Part shown: positions 1 to 10,657 of the stretch, in pieces | Layout: each line of letters opens with the position of its first letter | Numbering within the stretch: position 1 is the stretch's first letter | NCBI RefSeq assembly: GCF_005239225.2 | Contig: NC_133297.1 | Coordinates: forward strand, 1,000,392-1,064,391 | Length of the DNA: 64,000 nucleotides | Origin: Populus alba | Taxonomy: Eukaryota; Streptophyta; Magnoliopsida; Malpighiales; Salicaceae | Direction of reading: 5' to 3' | Position numbers and translations under genes: made by a program | Notes under the pieces: model-generated | Databases searched by the model: none | The model's input: only the letters and a program-made list of their open reading frames with translations | What the model was told of the DNA's origin: nothing

Positions 1-643
1 TTATACATTGTGCTGCTCTTTTTTACCCTTCTTTGTTTTTTGTCCAACATTTCGTTTCATTTCGCTGGCTCAGCACCCTATTCATCACTAGATTTATGAC
101 TTTGCAAGGTGTTGTTTATGTTGGTCTCTGTTAGCGATCTCGGCCCTATAATCAGGTTTTTAAGAGGCCTTTATTCTTCTTAGTCTCAAGGAATGCGTCT
201 AATGTATGGAAGATTAATATTCTAAAATATTTTTTTTAGTTTGTGTTAATCTACTCAACACATGGATAATTGCCTACTTAGCTACAAAATGAAATAATCT
301 TAATAAGTATCTATAAAGATATATAATGTACAAAAATTGAAGCTAGCTATAGAGAAGAAAGACTCGTAGAATTATACATATGTTGAATGCCACTTAGGAT
401 ACATGTGGACCGTATTCAAATTCAAAGTTATACTAAAATTGCTAAATTATACTCATCTGCAGAAAGATTGTTAAAGGAAAAAAAAGATATATGCACAACA
501 TGATGGGAAATTAAGAGACTTATTAAATGTTTGTATTTTACTTTTGTTATATAATAATTAATTATTATATATAAAAAAAAGACCTTTAATGATTTTGTAT
601 CAAATAAACGAAAGAAAAATCGTGAATCCCCCAGCACTGAGAC
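1..643. other. Left-edge AT-rich intergenic stretch
   Basis: No coding sequence is recognised here. The stretch is AT-rich and ends in the 8 bp ACTGAGAC (636-643), which is read as the left target duplication of the hAT-like element that begins at 644. A 15-bp string, CTGTTAGCGATCTCG, occurs near 127 and again near 3887, on either side of that element, but nothing longer is shared there. Confidence 0.5.
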
Positions 644-954
644 CAGGGGTGATCATTTTCGGTTCGGTTCGGTTTTTATCTAAACAAGCCAACCAAACCG
701 AACTATATTTTTTTCAAAAAAATCAACCAAAACCGAACCGAAACCGAGTCAAACCGACCGGTTTCGGTTAGGTTTGATTCGGTTTTTAATGTTAAAAAAC
801 CGAGAAAACCTATAATATATTTTGGGCTGTTTGTAATGGGCTTTTAATTCAATTTTTGACGGGCTTGTAATTAATGATAATATTGTCTACTTTTCTTATA
901 AGATTCTTAATCAAATTAATTCTTTTTTTGGGTTGTTTTTTACAACTGAATATT

Positions 955-1012
955 CATTTGTTGCCTTCCTAATAATTTTTCATTTGTTGCCTTCCTAATA
1001 ATTTTTCATTTG
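955..1012. repeat. 26-bp tandem duplication
   Basis: The unit beginning CATTTGTTGCCTTCC and ending in AATTTTT occurs twice head to tail, followed by a third partial start. It lies inside the hAT-like element and has no coding meaning that I can see. Confidence 0.8.
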
Positions 1013-1421
1013 TTTTGTTTGAGTGGGCAGGACTCCTGCTGCAGATAAGTTTAAATAACAAAAAATACAAATTACAAAACATTGCCTTCAAAGGGCTTAA
1101 CAAAAACAACAAATAATATTATCATAAAACACTCTAATAGTCCAATTGTCACCATCGAAACCTGAAATTAAAAATATAAAATTATAACTTGATAAATTAA
1201 ATTAGAAGATATAAAAATAAAAGTATTCCACATCAGATTTGGGCAATTTTCAAGAGAAATTTCAAGCAATAGAATGAAAATAGGAAGCTGAACAGGGAAA
1301 CAAAAAGACAAATAGAAGCAGAAACAATTTTTCATATAAAAAATAAAATCAATATGATTTTCCACCAAGTACACTGAAGATCAAAATACATATAAGGAAT
1401 ACTTATGAAAGAAGTAGGAAC

Positions 1422-3015
1422 TTACTTGTACAAGTAGGCAGCTATTCCGAGGATTATGATCAACAAAACAATATCAATACAGAAATTCCGACTAGATCTC
1501 AACTGGAATAGAATGCAAACTTGTGTCAGATTAAAAAATAAGCCTGAATCCGGATGCATCTCAGAAGAATAAAAAATCAAACTTTGTTAAGATGAAGCTC
1601 AATCACCTGGTTAACAGTGTCTTTAAGTCTAACATTGGTATTCTTAAGGTCAGCAGCCGCCTTGTCCACCTGTAAGGAAGCACAGGGTGCATTTCTTGTA
1701 AACTCTATTTCCATCAGAGTGGCACTGAAAATTTAGAAGGATACAACAATGCTTCTCACCTTAGTGTCAATTTCATCCATCAAAGGAACTTGTCTGTCCA
1801 CCTCCTGCACATATCACGTAGCACAAACAAATTCAAATGCCATGGATAATTACTTATCTGCCAACAATCACTTACAAATAGCCTTGCTTGCACATCCCAC
1901 GCTACAACATATTTGCCACACAAAAGGAGAGAAGAAATAAGACATTTATTGAAATAATACCTCATTCATGTCATGAGCCATATTCTTCAGCGTGTCCAAA
2001 CCATCTGAAATCATATCCAATCCTTGATCCTGAGGGAATGTCAAAGTTAATAACAAGGGAAACCATGAGCCCAACAGCTTCCTTCAATTATAAGATGAAA
2101 AACAAACACACTGCTACTTTATTTGACTTACCTGCTTCATTTTACGCATTTTATACTCCTGCCTGAATTGACTAGACGTCTCAGTTTCTTGAAAGTATTC
2201 ATTATCAAACTGCCCATCTATTACCCAAAGGAAATATATAAGTAGAATACACTAATTATCCATGAACCATGAGCCAACAAGGAGGAAAAGTATCAAACAT
2301 CGCTACCTAAATACTGAAATAAGCTACAAACGATTCAAAACCTTCCCACTCATAACAATCTTAGGAATCATGAGAAATAAAATGTACTATTCACAGTTCA
2401 ACACAGCTTCAATAGAAGTGAACAAATAACCTGAATCAAATTTGATTTCAGCACGGGGAGCTGAAGTCCCCCAACCTCCAGTTTGTTTGGGCGCAGCTGC
2501 AGTTCCATCTGGTATAGCTTGAATCCTATCTGGCAATGCAAGGACCAAATCATTTCGTGCAGCAAGTTCTTCTGTAGAAAGTCCTTTAACCTGTCAATAC
2601 CCCAACCCTGACGCTGTCAACTGTATAATTTGGATATTTCCTTAATTATCAACGAAAATAAAGCACAAACATGGGTTTTCAATTCTGCCTACTTGGTTTG
2701 GAAAACAGTTTTACATATTCTGCACTTCCTCATTTTGTTGTTGTCAATTTGACTAATTTGAAGAAACAGAAAATAATTAATTTGCAATTCTGACTAATTA
2801 ATTTGCAATGCCGCAAGCACTAGATCAAGAGCTTAAACATGGGTTTTCAATTCTACAAACATTCCTTTCATTGCTCAAGAATAAAAGCCCAATTAAAGCA
2901 ATCACAAACATTTACGCAAGCAATACAGTAAAATAAAAACCCAATAAAAAACTACAAATGGTTACCTTAGATATGGATTTTTGAGCATTCAAAACAACAA
3001 CTGTGTCTCTGACCT
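1422..3015 (-). pseudogene. SYP71: 5'-truncated SYP71-type Qc-SNARE gene
   Basis: Minus-strand exons with GT-AG borders lie at 2966-3015, 2431-2590, 2132-2217, 1961-2029, 1760-1804, 1607-1669 and 1426-1502. From 2590 down they join in frame with no stop. They encode the linker (VKGLSTEELAARNDLVLALP), the Qc-SNARE helix with its central glutamine (EVDRQVPLMDEID, then NTNVRLKDTVNQ) and a C-terminal membrane anchor (CIDIVLLIIILGIAAYLY). Plant SYP7-family proteins are about 260-270 residues and act in membrane fusion at the ER and plasma membrane; here the N-terminal third is missing. Exon 2966-3015 keeps only AEVR of the expected sequence before diverging. The last exon ends at a TAA (1422-1424) that overlaps a GTAAGT donor, so a further 3' exon is possible (an acceptor-like TTTCAG is near 1164). 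The first internal in-frame ATG would give about 91 residues. I call it a transposon-borne fragment; expression is unknown. Confidence 0.72.
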
Positions 3016-3119
3016 CTGCATTGAAAAGCAAAGGATTTCAGCTGTTGGGAATTTACAGATAGAAACAACAACTATTTCATCGTTTCATGTCTCTTACCTT
3101 AGATATGTTGGGAATTTAC

Positions 3120-3340
3120 GTTTGTGTTTGAGAGTCTAAGACTCTAAGGAGAGGGGGGAGCGGCCGCGGGTGCTAGTGTTAGGATTTCAGCTGATGCTTG
3201 GCGTGTCTCTGGTGTTTGAGAGTCTAGGGAGAGGCGGCGATTGCGGGTGCTGGGGTTAGGATTTCAGTTGAGCGTGTCTCTGGTATTTGAGAGAAAGAGA
3301 GGGGGCGGCCGCACTGCTAGGGTTAGGTTACTGAGCATTA
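3120..3340. repeat. GC-rich imperfect triple repeat, possible 5' leader
   Basis: Three imperfect copies of a unit of about 70-75 bp are visible. Each contains TTTGAGAG, a GGAGAGG or GAGAGGGGG run, GGGTGCTRG or a variant, and GTTAGGATTTCAG. Two copies carry a NotI-like GCGGCCGC core. The zone is far more GC-rich than its surroundings. On the minus strand it would be the transcribed leader of the SNARE fragment: a splice-donor-like AAG|GTAAGAG sits at about 3097. I cannot tell whether it came from a host promoter. Confidence 0.55.
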
Positions 3341-3566
3341 GGCAAATATTTTTTTATATTTATAGTATTGTTTTTATTAGAACCGGTTCGGTTCGGTTTG
3401 GGTTTACCGGTTTTAATAGTACAAAACCGAAACCGAACCGAACCGGAAGTTTTTCTAAAAATTCTAATCAGTTTAATCGGTTTTTTTTCTTGGTTTGGTT
3501 TTTTCGGTTAATTTTTGATCGGTTTTCTCGGTTAAATCGGTTTATCGGTTTTTTTGCTCACCCCTA

Positions 3567-5199
3567 ATTGAGACAATGATAGACATAGTTTGTTGTAATT
3601 GGACAAGCACAAGTTAATTTTCTTGACTTCTACTGTTCTCCTCCATTTTTAGGTTAAATTCCAAAACCACCAACACAAAAGCAAAGAAACATGAAGTAAG
3701 AGATAAAGAAGGGAGATAGAGTAGTAATTTATACATCATACAATCCCACCAATGTGAAAGAAAGAAGAGAAGATACAGGAAACTTACCGATCACAATATA
3801 TTCGTCAACTAAAGAACATAATTCCAAAACTTTTAATTATAATCTTCAGCCATTATATATATGAATACAACCTTATTAGCATATATCTGTTAGCGATCTC
3901 GTTTCATTTTTTATAGTTTTTGGTACTTTATTTTTATGTTAGCAATTTGTTTTGCTATTGTTCTGCAATTTTCTTGTATCGTCTGATATTATTAATCCAC
4001 TTCTATCTTATGCTGAGCGTTGCATCCACTCCATTTTAAGTAGGTCCTTGGTATTTTACCACAACAGTACCATAGCGATGGGGATCATCCTTGTAATACT
4101 TGTGGTTCTTTTTCAGGTAGTGTAGTTACATTGCATATACATAAAAATTCACATTCATATTCCATATTTTATCCACTTCTATCTTAGTGAGAAGCTGTCA
4201 GCTCCATTCATTTTTACATTCTGACAAACACACTTATCTCATAAAAACAACAGACTTTGCAAGTCAAACATTTATCCACCATTTAGCCCGATAAACAGTA
4301 GTATGCATGGTGTTAGTCATTGAAAGATAAACAACGCTAAAATTCAAAATGGTTGGAGTTAGATAATATATTATCAATATATAATTTATAAATCTATATT
4401 TTTATATATAAACTGGAGCCAAGTTTGCCCTTTTTCTTTTTAAATCTTGGGTCAACTAAAGAGTGTTTTTAACTTTAATTGTATTTGCTACTAAAAAGTG
4501 ATTGGTTAGTAATCTTAGTAATAATTTTATTGGTTGTTATTAAATGAAATTAACTAAAGTTAAAATTGGTTAGACAAGAAATGATTAGGCAATTTTTTTT
4601 TAAAGTAAAAGTCTAATAACATTTTAAATTATTGATTTCATGGTTATAATTTTTAAATTTTAACAAATCATCATTAAATTCACTTGTATATGATGAATGC
4701 CTCTATTTAAATGTGAGTTTTATTAATTGGTTAATATTTAGATTTAGTGGTTTGTTTTAAGTGTCATAATTGTGTATAAAGTTAATGATATTAAAATAAA
4801 TAATAGTATATAGATAAAGCAAATATTTGTAATATATGAAAACAATCTTAATAAATATAGGTTAAATTATTTTGTACAAATAATATTAGAATAATGATTG
4901 AAAAAATACTGGATGGCTATTGATTTTATCATTGATATGTTTATATTTTGATACATAGTAAAAAACAAATAATCATTTATTTTATTACAATAATCATATC
5001 TTTTAATTATTATATTAAAATATTTGATTAAATTATTCTATGCACAGAAAAGTAATTCAGTCATGAAAATATAATTTTGGTAGTTAATAATGACATGTGA
5101 TAGTGTACCGAATCAAGTTTAATTGATTCTCTCTCATCTGCTTACTACAAAGTAACGGAATAAAATTAAAATCCCAACTTACCTATACACGTGTACTTT
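3567..5199. other. AT-rich 3' flank of the resistance gene, with a duplicated gene relic
   Basis: No intact gene. The part around 4430-5000 matches 33740-34180, the downstream flank of the second resistance-gene copy, so it belongs to the duplicated block. Around 3925-4125 lies a decayed copy of sequence found at 28770-28975 (listed separately). The remainder is AT-rich non-coding DNA. Confidence 0.6.
3925..4125 (+). pseudogene. Decayed second copy of the unrecognised exon at 28.8 kb
   Basis: The stretch shares long identical runs with 28770-28975, including TTTTATGTTAGCAATTTG and CTTGTGGTTCTTTTTCAGGT. In the 28.8-kb copy the frame reads CHYAERCIHFEQAFGILLQQ followed by YLGDWDQPCNTCGSFSG; here base changes and indels break it. 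It is therefore a relic linking block A to the DNA left of block B. The protein family is not recognised. Confidence 0.6.
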
Positions 5200-8100
5200 C
5201 TATCTTATATTGATCGTTGGAATATGAGAAATCTTGGGCCACTCAGAGCCATTCTCCTTTCTACAATTTTCTTCAAGATGTGGACATCCCCATGCTATAT
5301 GCAATGTCTTTAATTTGGAGAGGCGTTGAATGGCTGTTGAACTTGGCATATACTTGAGATTCTTGCAATTATAAATATCAAGACGTTGAAGGGAAGAAAG
5401 GTTGGCCAACCATTCTGGCAATGCTTCCTCAAATTCCTCTCCGTTGAAACCCTCTATTTCCAATGTCTCGAGGGCAGTGAGGTGTTGAAGTTGGTGGGGT
5501 ACACTCTTCAGTTTATCCCATCCCCATATCGATAGGGATTTGAGGGACCCACTCAAGTTGAGGTGTTGGATTGAGTTTAAAACTCCTGCAGGAAAAGCCT
5601 CCATCTCCTCTGAGAAACCACCGATTTCCAATTCCTTCAGATGGGTGAGGCCGCCTAAACAATCATCCTCTGGGAAATCACTCAAACTCCGACACGCGAT
5701 GATTTGTAATTGAACAAGAGAAGACAATTGTCGTAAACCATGCCAATCAATACTGATGAGCTTATCACATTCTGAAATGGCTAAACTTTGAAGCGAAGAC
5801 AATTCTTGTAAATCACTGATATGGATAAGCTCATTCCAATCCCATATTTCCAACGCCTCTAGAGATGCGCAACATTGTAGTCCGCTTGGAAGAGCTCCCA
5901 ATTTACAGCCAATAACAGTCACTATCTTCAAAGAATATTTCAATTCTCGGAAATCACCAGGAATTGAGATGAACTCACAGCACCCATATATATACAATTC
6001 CACCATAGCTGTGCAGTGTTGTACGCTTGGAATGGATGCCAGCTTTGAACAACTTTGAATACTTAAAATTCGAAGAGACGTGAAGCCATCAAACTCACCA
6101 GAAAAATATCTCAGTTCATCACATCCCTCAATTTCAAATTGTACAAGAGATGAAAGACGACATATCGGAATGCTTTCCAACTTTCCACACTTCTTAATGC
6201 TCAACTTTTCAAGACAAGGAAATACTGCAACAACTTCTCCACCTGGTACCATCCATTCTTCAAGACCATCCATTTTAGACAAAGTGAGTTCTTTTAGTGC
6301 TGGAAACAGTACTGCTACACCGCCACTGCTACTATAGAACTCATTGCCTATACATTTCACATTAGGCATTCTACTCATCTTTAGAATCTTAAGGCGAGGA
6401 AGACATCCAAGTGTTGGGAGTTGCCTCAACTTGCTGCAGCCATTCAATCTCAGCACCGTCAGATTATCGAGTTGCAATATCCATGATGAGAAATTTTCAC
6501 CTCCATAACCCTCAATTGTCAAGCTTCTTATGTCTCGGTGAGGCTGCAGGCCTTCCAGCACATCCTCGCTATTGACACTGCTGTTACCTTCATCATCACT
6601 CCATTCAAACACCAATTTGTTCATTCTTTTTCCACTTAGTTCTGCCTTCTCAGCTTCTTCTCTGTCTCTCACTTGCTCAAGCTTGCATATCTTCAATGCT
6701 CCTCTTAGTTCTTTCAAACATCCCAGCTCTTCAGCCATATGACCTGGACCCACAGCAAATAAAGGCAGAGTTTGAAGGCGTGTTAAGAGTCTCACCTCAT
6801 CTGGCACTAGCTTTGGATCATCAAAATGAAGATGTCTCAAGCTGACTAAATTCCTCATTTTCTTGGGAAGCTTTTCTAGTAACTTGCAATCAGTGAATCT
6901 TAATCTTTCCAAATGGTAAAGCTTGGTGATGGATTCCGGCAATTCTCTGATACTGGTACGTGAGACATCAAGATATCTCAAATGTTTCAGCTTGCAAATT
7001 GAATCTGGTAACTCTGTGATATTAAGCCCTCGCAATTTGAGAGTTCTCAAGCTTTTGAATTTCCAAGACCCATTGAATACATCAACCATTGAGAAAACAG
7101 TTCGCAATTTTCTAGCATCAACCGCTGTTAATGTTGCCTCAACATCCCCACGAGATATGAGATTTAGATGACGAATATGAGATGCACCATCAAGAGCCGA
7201 ATCCTCCTCCAGATTTAACACTTCTGATTTTGAGACCTGCAATGCAAGATCATGCACAAGATCATGCATCTTGCAACTTGTTACGATCTCACACTCATTC
7301 CTTTCAACATCTTGGAAAAAGGAATTTGCAAGCAAGTCATTGAAACACTTGTTGCCTTCGTCTTCCATCCTCCCATTTGATGGCCTGAGAAAACCTTCAG
7401 CCATCCAAAGTTGAACCAGTTCTTCCCTTTCAATTTCAAAATCTTTAGGGAAAATGGAACAATATGCAAAACATTTTTTCAGTGTTGGCGATGACAGGTA
7501 ATCAAAACTTAATCTCAATACGCGCAAAGCTTTATCTCCATCCGGAGAATCCCAAATTCTACTGTTTAGAATTGACTTCCATTCCTGCGTCTCATTTTGG
7601 CGCAGTGTTCCTCCCAAAACTTTAGCAAGTAATGGAATCCCTCCACATTTCTTTGCAATCTGTTTTCCAATAGACTCCAAGTCTGAAGGTATTGTTTCTT
7701 GTCCACCCCTGCTCACCTTTTGCTTGATAATGGACCAACATTGATCAGCTGATAGTCTCCCTGGCTCGTGCTGAATCCCAGGAGAAGTCTCCATCATGTC
7801 TGCTACTTTCTTACTGCGGGTTGTAACAACAACAGCATTCCCATTCTTGCTGTTAATTTTTAACAGTTGCTCCTTCAAATCATCCCACTTACCATGGTCT
7901 TCATTCCACACGTCATCAAGAACAAGAAAAAATGTCTTCTTTTCCAGCTCTTTCTTAAGGTTTTGAAGAATTGCATCAAGGCTGCTCAACCCACCCGTAG
8001 TTTTGTCAATCATTTGCAACATCTCTCCTAAAATCTTCACTTTATTAAAGTCATTAGAAACACAAACCCATAGAGTCGCATCAAAATGTTTTCTCTCCCT

Positions 8101-8739
8101 CGCCACTTCACAAACTTTTTTTGCTACAGTAGTCTTTCCAAGGCCAGCCATCCCCACTATAGGGACAACCGAAAGGACATGTTGGTGTTTGGTCAAGCTA
8201 GTCAGCATATCCATAACTATAGAAACATCATCCTCCCTTCCTACAATTTCTGAGCTGTCAAGGAACGAATCTGTCTGTCGATCTTGATCCCAGCTAACTT
8301 CTTGAGCTCTATCTACATGTAGAGATGTGAATTGAAATACAGCTGCATCTTTTCGAATTTCATCCAGTGCTCCATTGATCTCCTTAACTTTTTGACCCAT
8401 ATTCAGACGGAATGCGACAGGGTTGTGGAGTGAAAAGCAGTCACGTACCTTTCCCTTCTTTTGGTCTTTTCGGAGAATCTCATAAGCAAACTCGTCTAGA
8501 ACATCTTCAGCATCGTAAGCTACATCTTGTAGTTTCTCCAGCCAACCCTTCACAGAATCGTCTGTGACTGACCTTCTTGCTGCATCTTGGAGCACATCTC
8601 TGATCATGATCAAGGACTGCTTGAGCTTTCGCAGCTGTCCCTCCAATCCCCAAGCAAGTCTGATCCCTTCAGCAGCTATGGAACTGACCCTTGTCAAAGT
8701 CGCCTCCATGGAAAACGTAAGAAAAAGCTCTGCTGCCAT
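5200..8739 (-). CDS. CC-NB-LRR disease resistance protein (RGA type), copy A, intact
   Basis: One uninterrupted frame of 1,179 residues. It is an intracellular immune receptor of the CNL class: pathogen effectors are sensed through the LRR region, and ATP/ADP exchange in the NB-ARC switches it on. Visible parts are a coiled-coil N-terminus with the EDVID-type [11 protein letters not shown] (about 77-87), P-loop GMAGLGKTT (196-204), kinase-2 LVLDDVW (272-278), RNBS-B VVVTTRS (about 303), GLPL as CGGIPLLAK (365), [15 protein letters not shown] (423), MHDLVHD (491), then LRRs to the end. The frame is open a further 63 codons upstream, but the start at 8739 ([10 protein letters not shown]) is where RGA-like relatives begin, and it matches the start of copy B. 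A GTAAGT donor-like site follows the stop, so a 3'-UTR intron is possible. It shares block A with a peroxiredoxin-like gene. The target pathogen is unknown. Confidence 0.93.
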   Translation of the reverse strand: MAAELFLTFSMEATLTRVSSIAAEGIRLAWGLEGQLRKLKQSLIMIRDVLQDAARRSVTDDSVKGWLEKLQDVAYDAEDVLDEFAYEILRKDQKKGKVRDCFSLHNPVAFRLNMGQKVKEINGALDEIRKDAAVFQFTSLHVDRAQEVSWDQDRQTDSFLDSSEIVGREDDVSIVMDMLTSLTKHQHVLSVVPIVGMAGLGKTTVAKKVCEVARERKHFDATLWVCVSNDFNKVKILGEMLQMIDKTTGGLSSLDAILQNLKKELEKKTFFLVLDDVWNEDHGKWDDLKEQLLKINSKNGNAVVVTTRSKKVADMMETSPGIQHEPGRLSADQCWSIIKQKVSRGGQETIPSDLESIGKQIAKKCGGIPLLAKVLGGTLRQNETQEWKSILNSRIWDSPDGDKALRVLRLSFDYLSSPTLKKCFAYCSIFPKDFEIEREELVQLWMAEGFLRPSNGRMEDEGNKCFNDLLANSFFQDVERNECEIVTSCKMHDLVHDLALQVSKSEVLNLEEDSALDGASHIRHLNLISRGDVEATLTAVDARKLRTVFSMVDVFNGSWKFKSLRTLKLRGLNITELPDSICKLKHLRYLDVSRTSIRELPESITKLYHLERLRFTDCKLLEKLPKKMRNLVSLRHLHFDDPKLVPDEVRLLTRLQTLPLFAVGPGHMAEELGCLKELRGALKICKLEQVRDREEAEKAELSGKRMNKLVFEWSDDEGNSSVNSEDVLEGLQPHRDIRSLTIEGYGGENFSSWILQLDNLTVLRLNGCSKLRQLPTLGCLPRLKILKMSRMPNVKCIGNEFYSSSGGVAVLFPALKELTLSKMDGLEEWMVPGGEVVAVFPCLEKLSIKKCGKLESIPICRLSSLVQFEIEGCDELRYFSGEFDGFTSLRILSIQSCSKLASIPSVQHCTAMVELYIYGCCEFISIPGDFRELKYSLKIVTVIGCKLGALPSGLQCCASLEALEIWDWNELIHISDLQELSSLQSLAISECDKLISIDWHGLRQLSSLVQLQIIACRSLSDFPEDDCLGGLTHLKELEIGGFSEEMEAFPAGVLNSIQHLNLSGSLKSLSIWGWDKLKSVPHQLQHLTALETLEIEGFNGEEFEEALPEWLANLSSLQRLDIYNCKNLKYMPSSTAIQRLSKLKTLHIAWGCPHLEENCRKENGSEWPKISHIPTINIR

Positions 8740-9333
8740 ATTCTCTTGTTTGCTTTGGGAAATCAAAGAAGAAAGATTGAGGAAAAGAGAGATAAGAATG
8801 GTCTGAAAGTTGTGAAGTAGGGATGAAATGAAGTGTGTTTTGGAATGGGGAGATGCATTCAACTTGAAAGCAAAGGGTCCTTCCCTCACTGTATTAATTG
8901 ATTGATTGCAGCTGGCAGCATCTTCCACGAACCACTGCTGTCACATTAGTCATGCAAAGGCGAAGAACATGACCCTACCTTCTTATCTTGCGTGTCCAAA
9001 TCCATCTGAGCCTGTAGACAACTTGAAAGCAGAGGGTCCCTCCCTCTCCCTATATTCTCTTGACACGCACAATGAATCTAAGAAAGTAGTGTCAATACAG
9101 ATTTTGATGGACTCCAATGACCAAGTAACGGTTCAGTATGCTAACAATTTGCCTTCGAGGAATAAGAAATGAGAATCAAGAACACGTGGACAAGAAAGAA
9201 TGGGGAGATGCATTCAACTTGTAAGCAGAGGGTCCCTCCCTCACTGTATTAATTGATTGATTGCAGCTGGCAGCATCTTCCACGATCCACTACGGTCAAA
9301 CTTGGCACGCTGAAGCCAAGACAAGGACATTAA
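8740..9333 (-). promoter_or_regulatory. 5' leader and promoter of resistance gene A, with repeated module
   Basis: This is the upstream flank of the minus-strand gene starting at 8739. A module of about 100 bp, recognisable by GGTCCCTCCCTCACTGTATT, TGATTGATTGCAGCTGGCAG and CATCTTCCACGA, occurs at about 8866-8945 and again at about 9215-9300, with a half copy near 9020. Related copies lie at 16857-16950 and at 48550-48870. Conservation next to two resistance genes suggests shared regulation, but no TATA box or named cis-element is clear. Confidence 0.55.
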
Positions 9334-10197
9334 GGCTCCGTTTGTTTGCAGGAAATTGAATTCCTTTTGGAAAGTAAATTTTTGGAAAGTGAATTCCAGA
9401 AAAGTATTTTCCGATGTTTGGTAGTATTATGAAAAATGAACTGGAAAACACTTTCCAGTGTTTGGTTGTATTATGGAAAATGAACTGGAAAATAATTTAT
9501 TAATGAATTAATTTTTTTTTCAAATTTATCTAATATATATATAAAATATTTAATCACTTACAATAAAAAAAATGAAATCTAAAATGTATAATGATGATTT
9601 TTTTTATTATATTCTATATTCATACATAGATTATTTTATAAAATATAACTATATATATCATATCATATTATAGAGAAATAAGCTTGTGAAATTTTTTTTA
9701 CTATTCCATGAAACTATTTATAATTCCATTACGTACGAAATACATCTGACAAAACCTATAGTTTTAATAATATTTTTAGCATGTAATAAAATTGGATAAA
9801 ATATTAAGGTATAAAATTCACTCTAAACTATTTTTTAAAATATTAAAAAAATATCACACTGTAAAAAAAAAAAATCCCACATGCAAGTAAACAGTGCAAG
9901 AAAACTGCATTGTTCACTATTTTTCAATGAACAGTATACGTAATACACTGTTCATGTTAATTGCACTATTCATTGAACAGTGCAATTAACATGAACAGTT
10001 GCTTTTCACCTCTGGCCACTATCAGAAAGTGTTTTCCTTTCTTTAACGGAAGGAAAACACTTTCCTTTCTCAATGTTATTAATTTTAAGTTGACCGGAAA
10101 CCACTTTCCTTTGACCACTTTCCTTTGTTGCTGCCAAACACAGGAAAAGCAGGAAAGTGAATTCCGGGAATTCACTTTCCTGCAATCAAACACAGCC
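9334..10197. mobile_element. Tourist-like (PIF/Harbinger) element, 864 bp
   Basis: The ends are inverted repeats of about 31 bp. Left starts GGCTCCGTTTGTTTGCAGG; right, read on the other strand, starts GGCTGTGTTTGATTGCAGG. A TAA target duplication (9331-9333 and 10198-10200) fits PIF/Harbinger preference for TWA. Inside is a perfect 21-bp inverted repeat with an 11-bp loop (9947-9967 against 9979-9999). No transposase. It sits upstream of resistance gene A and is not apparent at the matching place in block B. Confidence 0.75.
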
Positions 10198-10528
10198 TAA
10201 GAGAATAATTTATAAGTCTTCTTCCAGTCTTTCTTGCGTTCTTTCTTTCTTCTTTTTTACGCAGCGAGTTGTTAAGGACATGATTTAAAAAAAAAAAAAA
10301 ACATATTTAATTGCATTTCCTAATCTTACGTACAGTCTTCTGCCAAGTCTTTCTTTATATAAACAGATGTTTGAGTTAAAGTATTCTAACGGCCGACCAG
10401 TTGCTTTCTAAGATTCAACTTTTTCAATCAATGTGATGAGATTTGTCATATAGTATTATTGCAGTATGAAATCATAAATTCACTCCTTGTTCAAGGCCCT
10501 CAATTATACTTCTCAAATGGGACAAAAA
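10198..10528. other. Intergenic DNA shared with block B
   Basis: No gene seen. The sequence matches about 49195-49515 closely, including the A-tract after GATTTAA and the GCCGGCCAGTTGCTTTCTA-like string, confirming that block A and block B are duplicates here. Confidence 0.6.
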
Positions 10529-10630
10529 AAGCTATGTGGGAGAGCTTTGCCGCCCTTACGGGTCTCACCCGGCTCGAATCCGGATTAGTCAGCAGTGGCT
10601 GGAAACCGGATGGTTATACCAAAAAAAAAA
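10529..10630 (+). mobile_element. SINE fragment with poly-A, absent from block B
   Basis: A stretch of about 100 bp ends in CGGATGGTTATACC and a poly-A run. It is flanked by long direct repeats starting ATTATACTTCTCAAATG (about 10503-10528 and 10631-10657, one clear mismatch). Block B has a single uninterrupted copy of this site at about 49497-49520. That is the pattern of a SINE insertion after the duplication. The 5' part with the tRNA-like boxes seems lost, so the family is uncertain. Confidence 0.65.
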
Positions 10631-10657
10631 AATTATACTTCTCAAATGAGACAAAAA

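Larger units (their letters stand above)
644..3566. mobile_element. hAT-like DNA transposon carrying SYP71 exons
   Basis: The left end reads CAGGGGTGATCA and the right end, on the other strand, reads TAGGGGTGAGCA. Flanking 8-mers are ACTGAGAC (636-643) and ATTGAGAC (3567-3574), matching at 7 of 8 positions; 8-bp duplications are the hAT hallmark. Both subterminal zones (about 655-800 and 3380-3560) are packed with GGTTCGGTT/AACCGAACC motifs in inverted orientation, typical of hAT subterminal transposase-binding repeats. No transposase is visible, so the element looks non-autonomous. The interior holds a GC-rich repeat zone (3120-3340) and spliceable exons of a SYP71-type SNARE on the minus strand. 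Alternatively, two separate short elements flank a gene fragment, but the matching outer 8-mers favour one unit. Confidence 0.62.

Noticed and set aside
645..800. GGTTCGGTT repeats as a CRISPR-like or satellite array
   Set aside because: Irregular spacing, eukaryotic context, and mirrored repeats at the other end of a transposon explain them as subterminal repeats.
6080..8820. Plus-strand open frames inside resistance gene A
   Set aside because: They are antisense shadows of the resistance gene; equivalents appear in copy B at 34599-35396 and 48260-48511 for the same reason.
5200..8928. Start of resistance gene A at 8928 (63 extra codons)
   Set aside because: The extra segment looks like translated leader (rich in Ser, Phe and Leu), and copy B diverges there. 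[10 protein letters not shown] at 8739 agrees with the family start.
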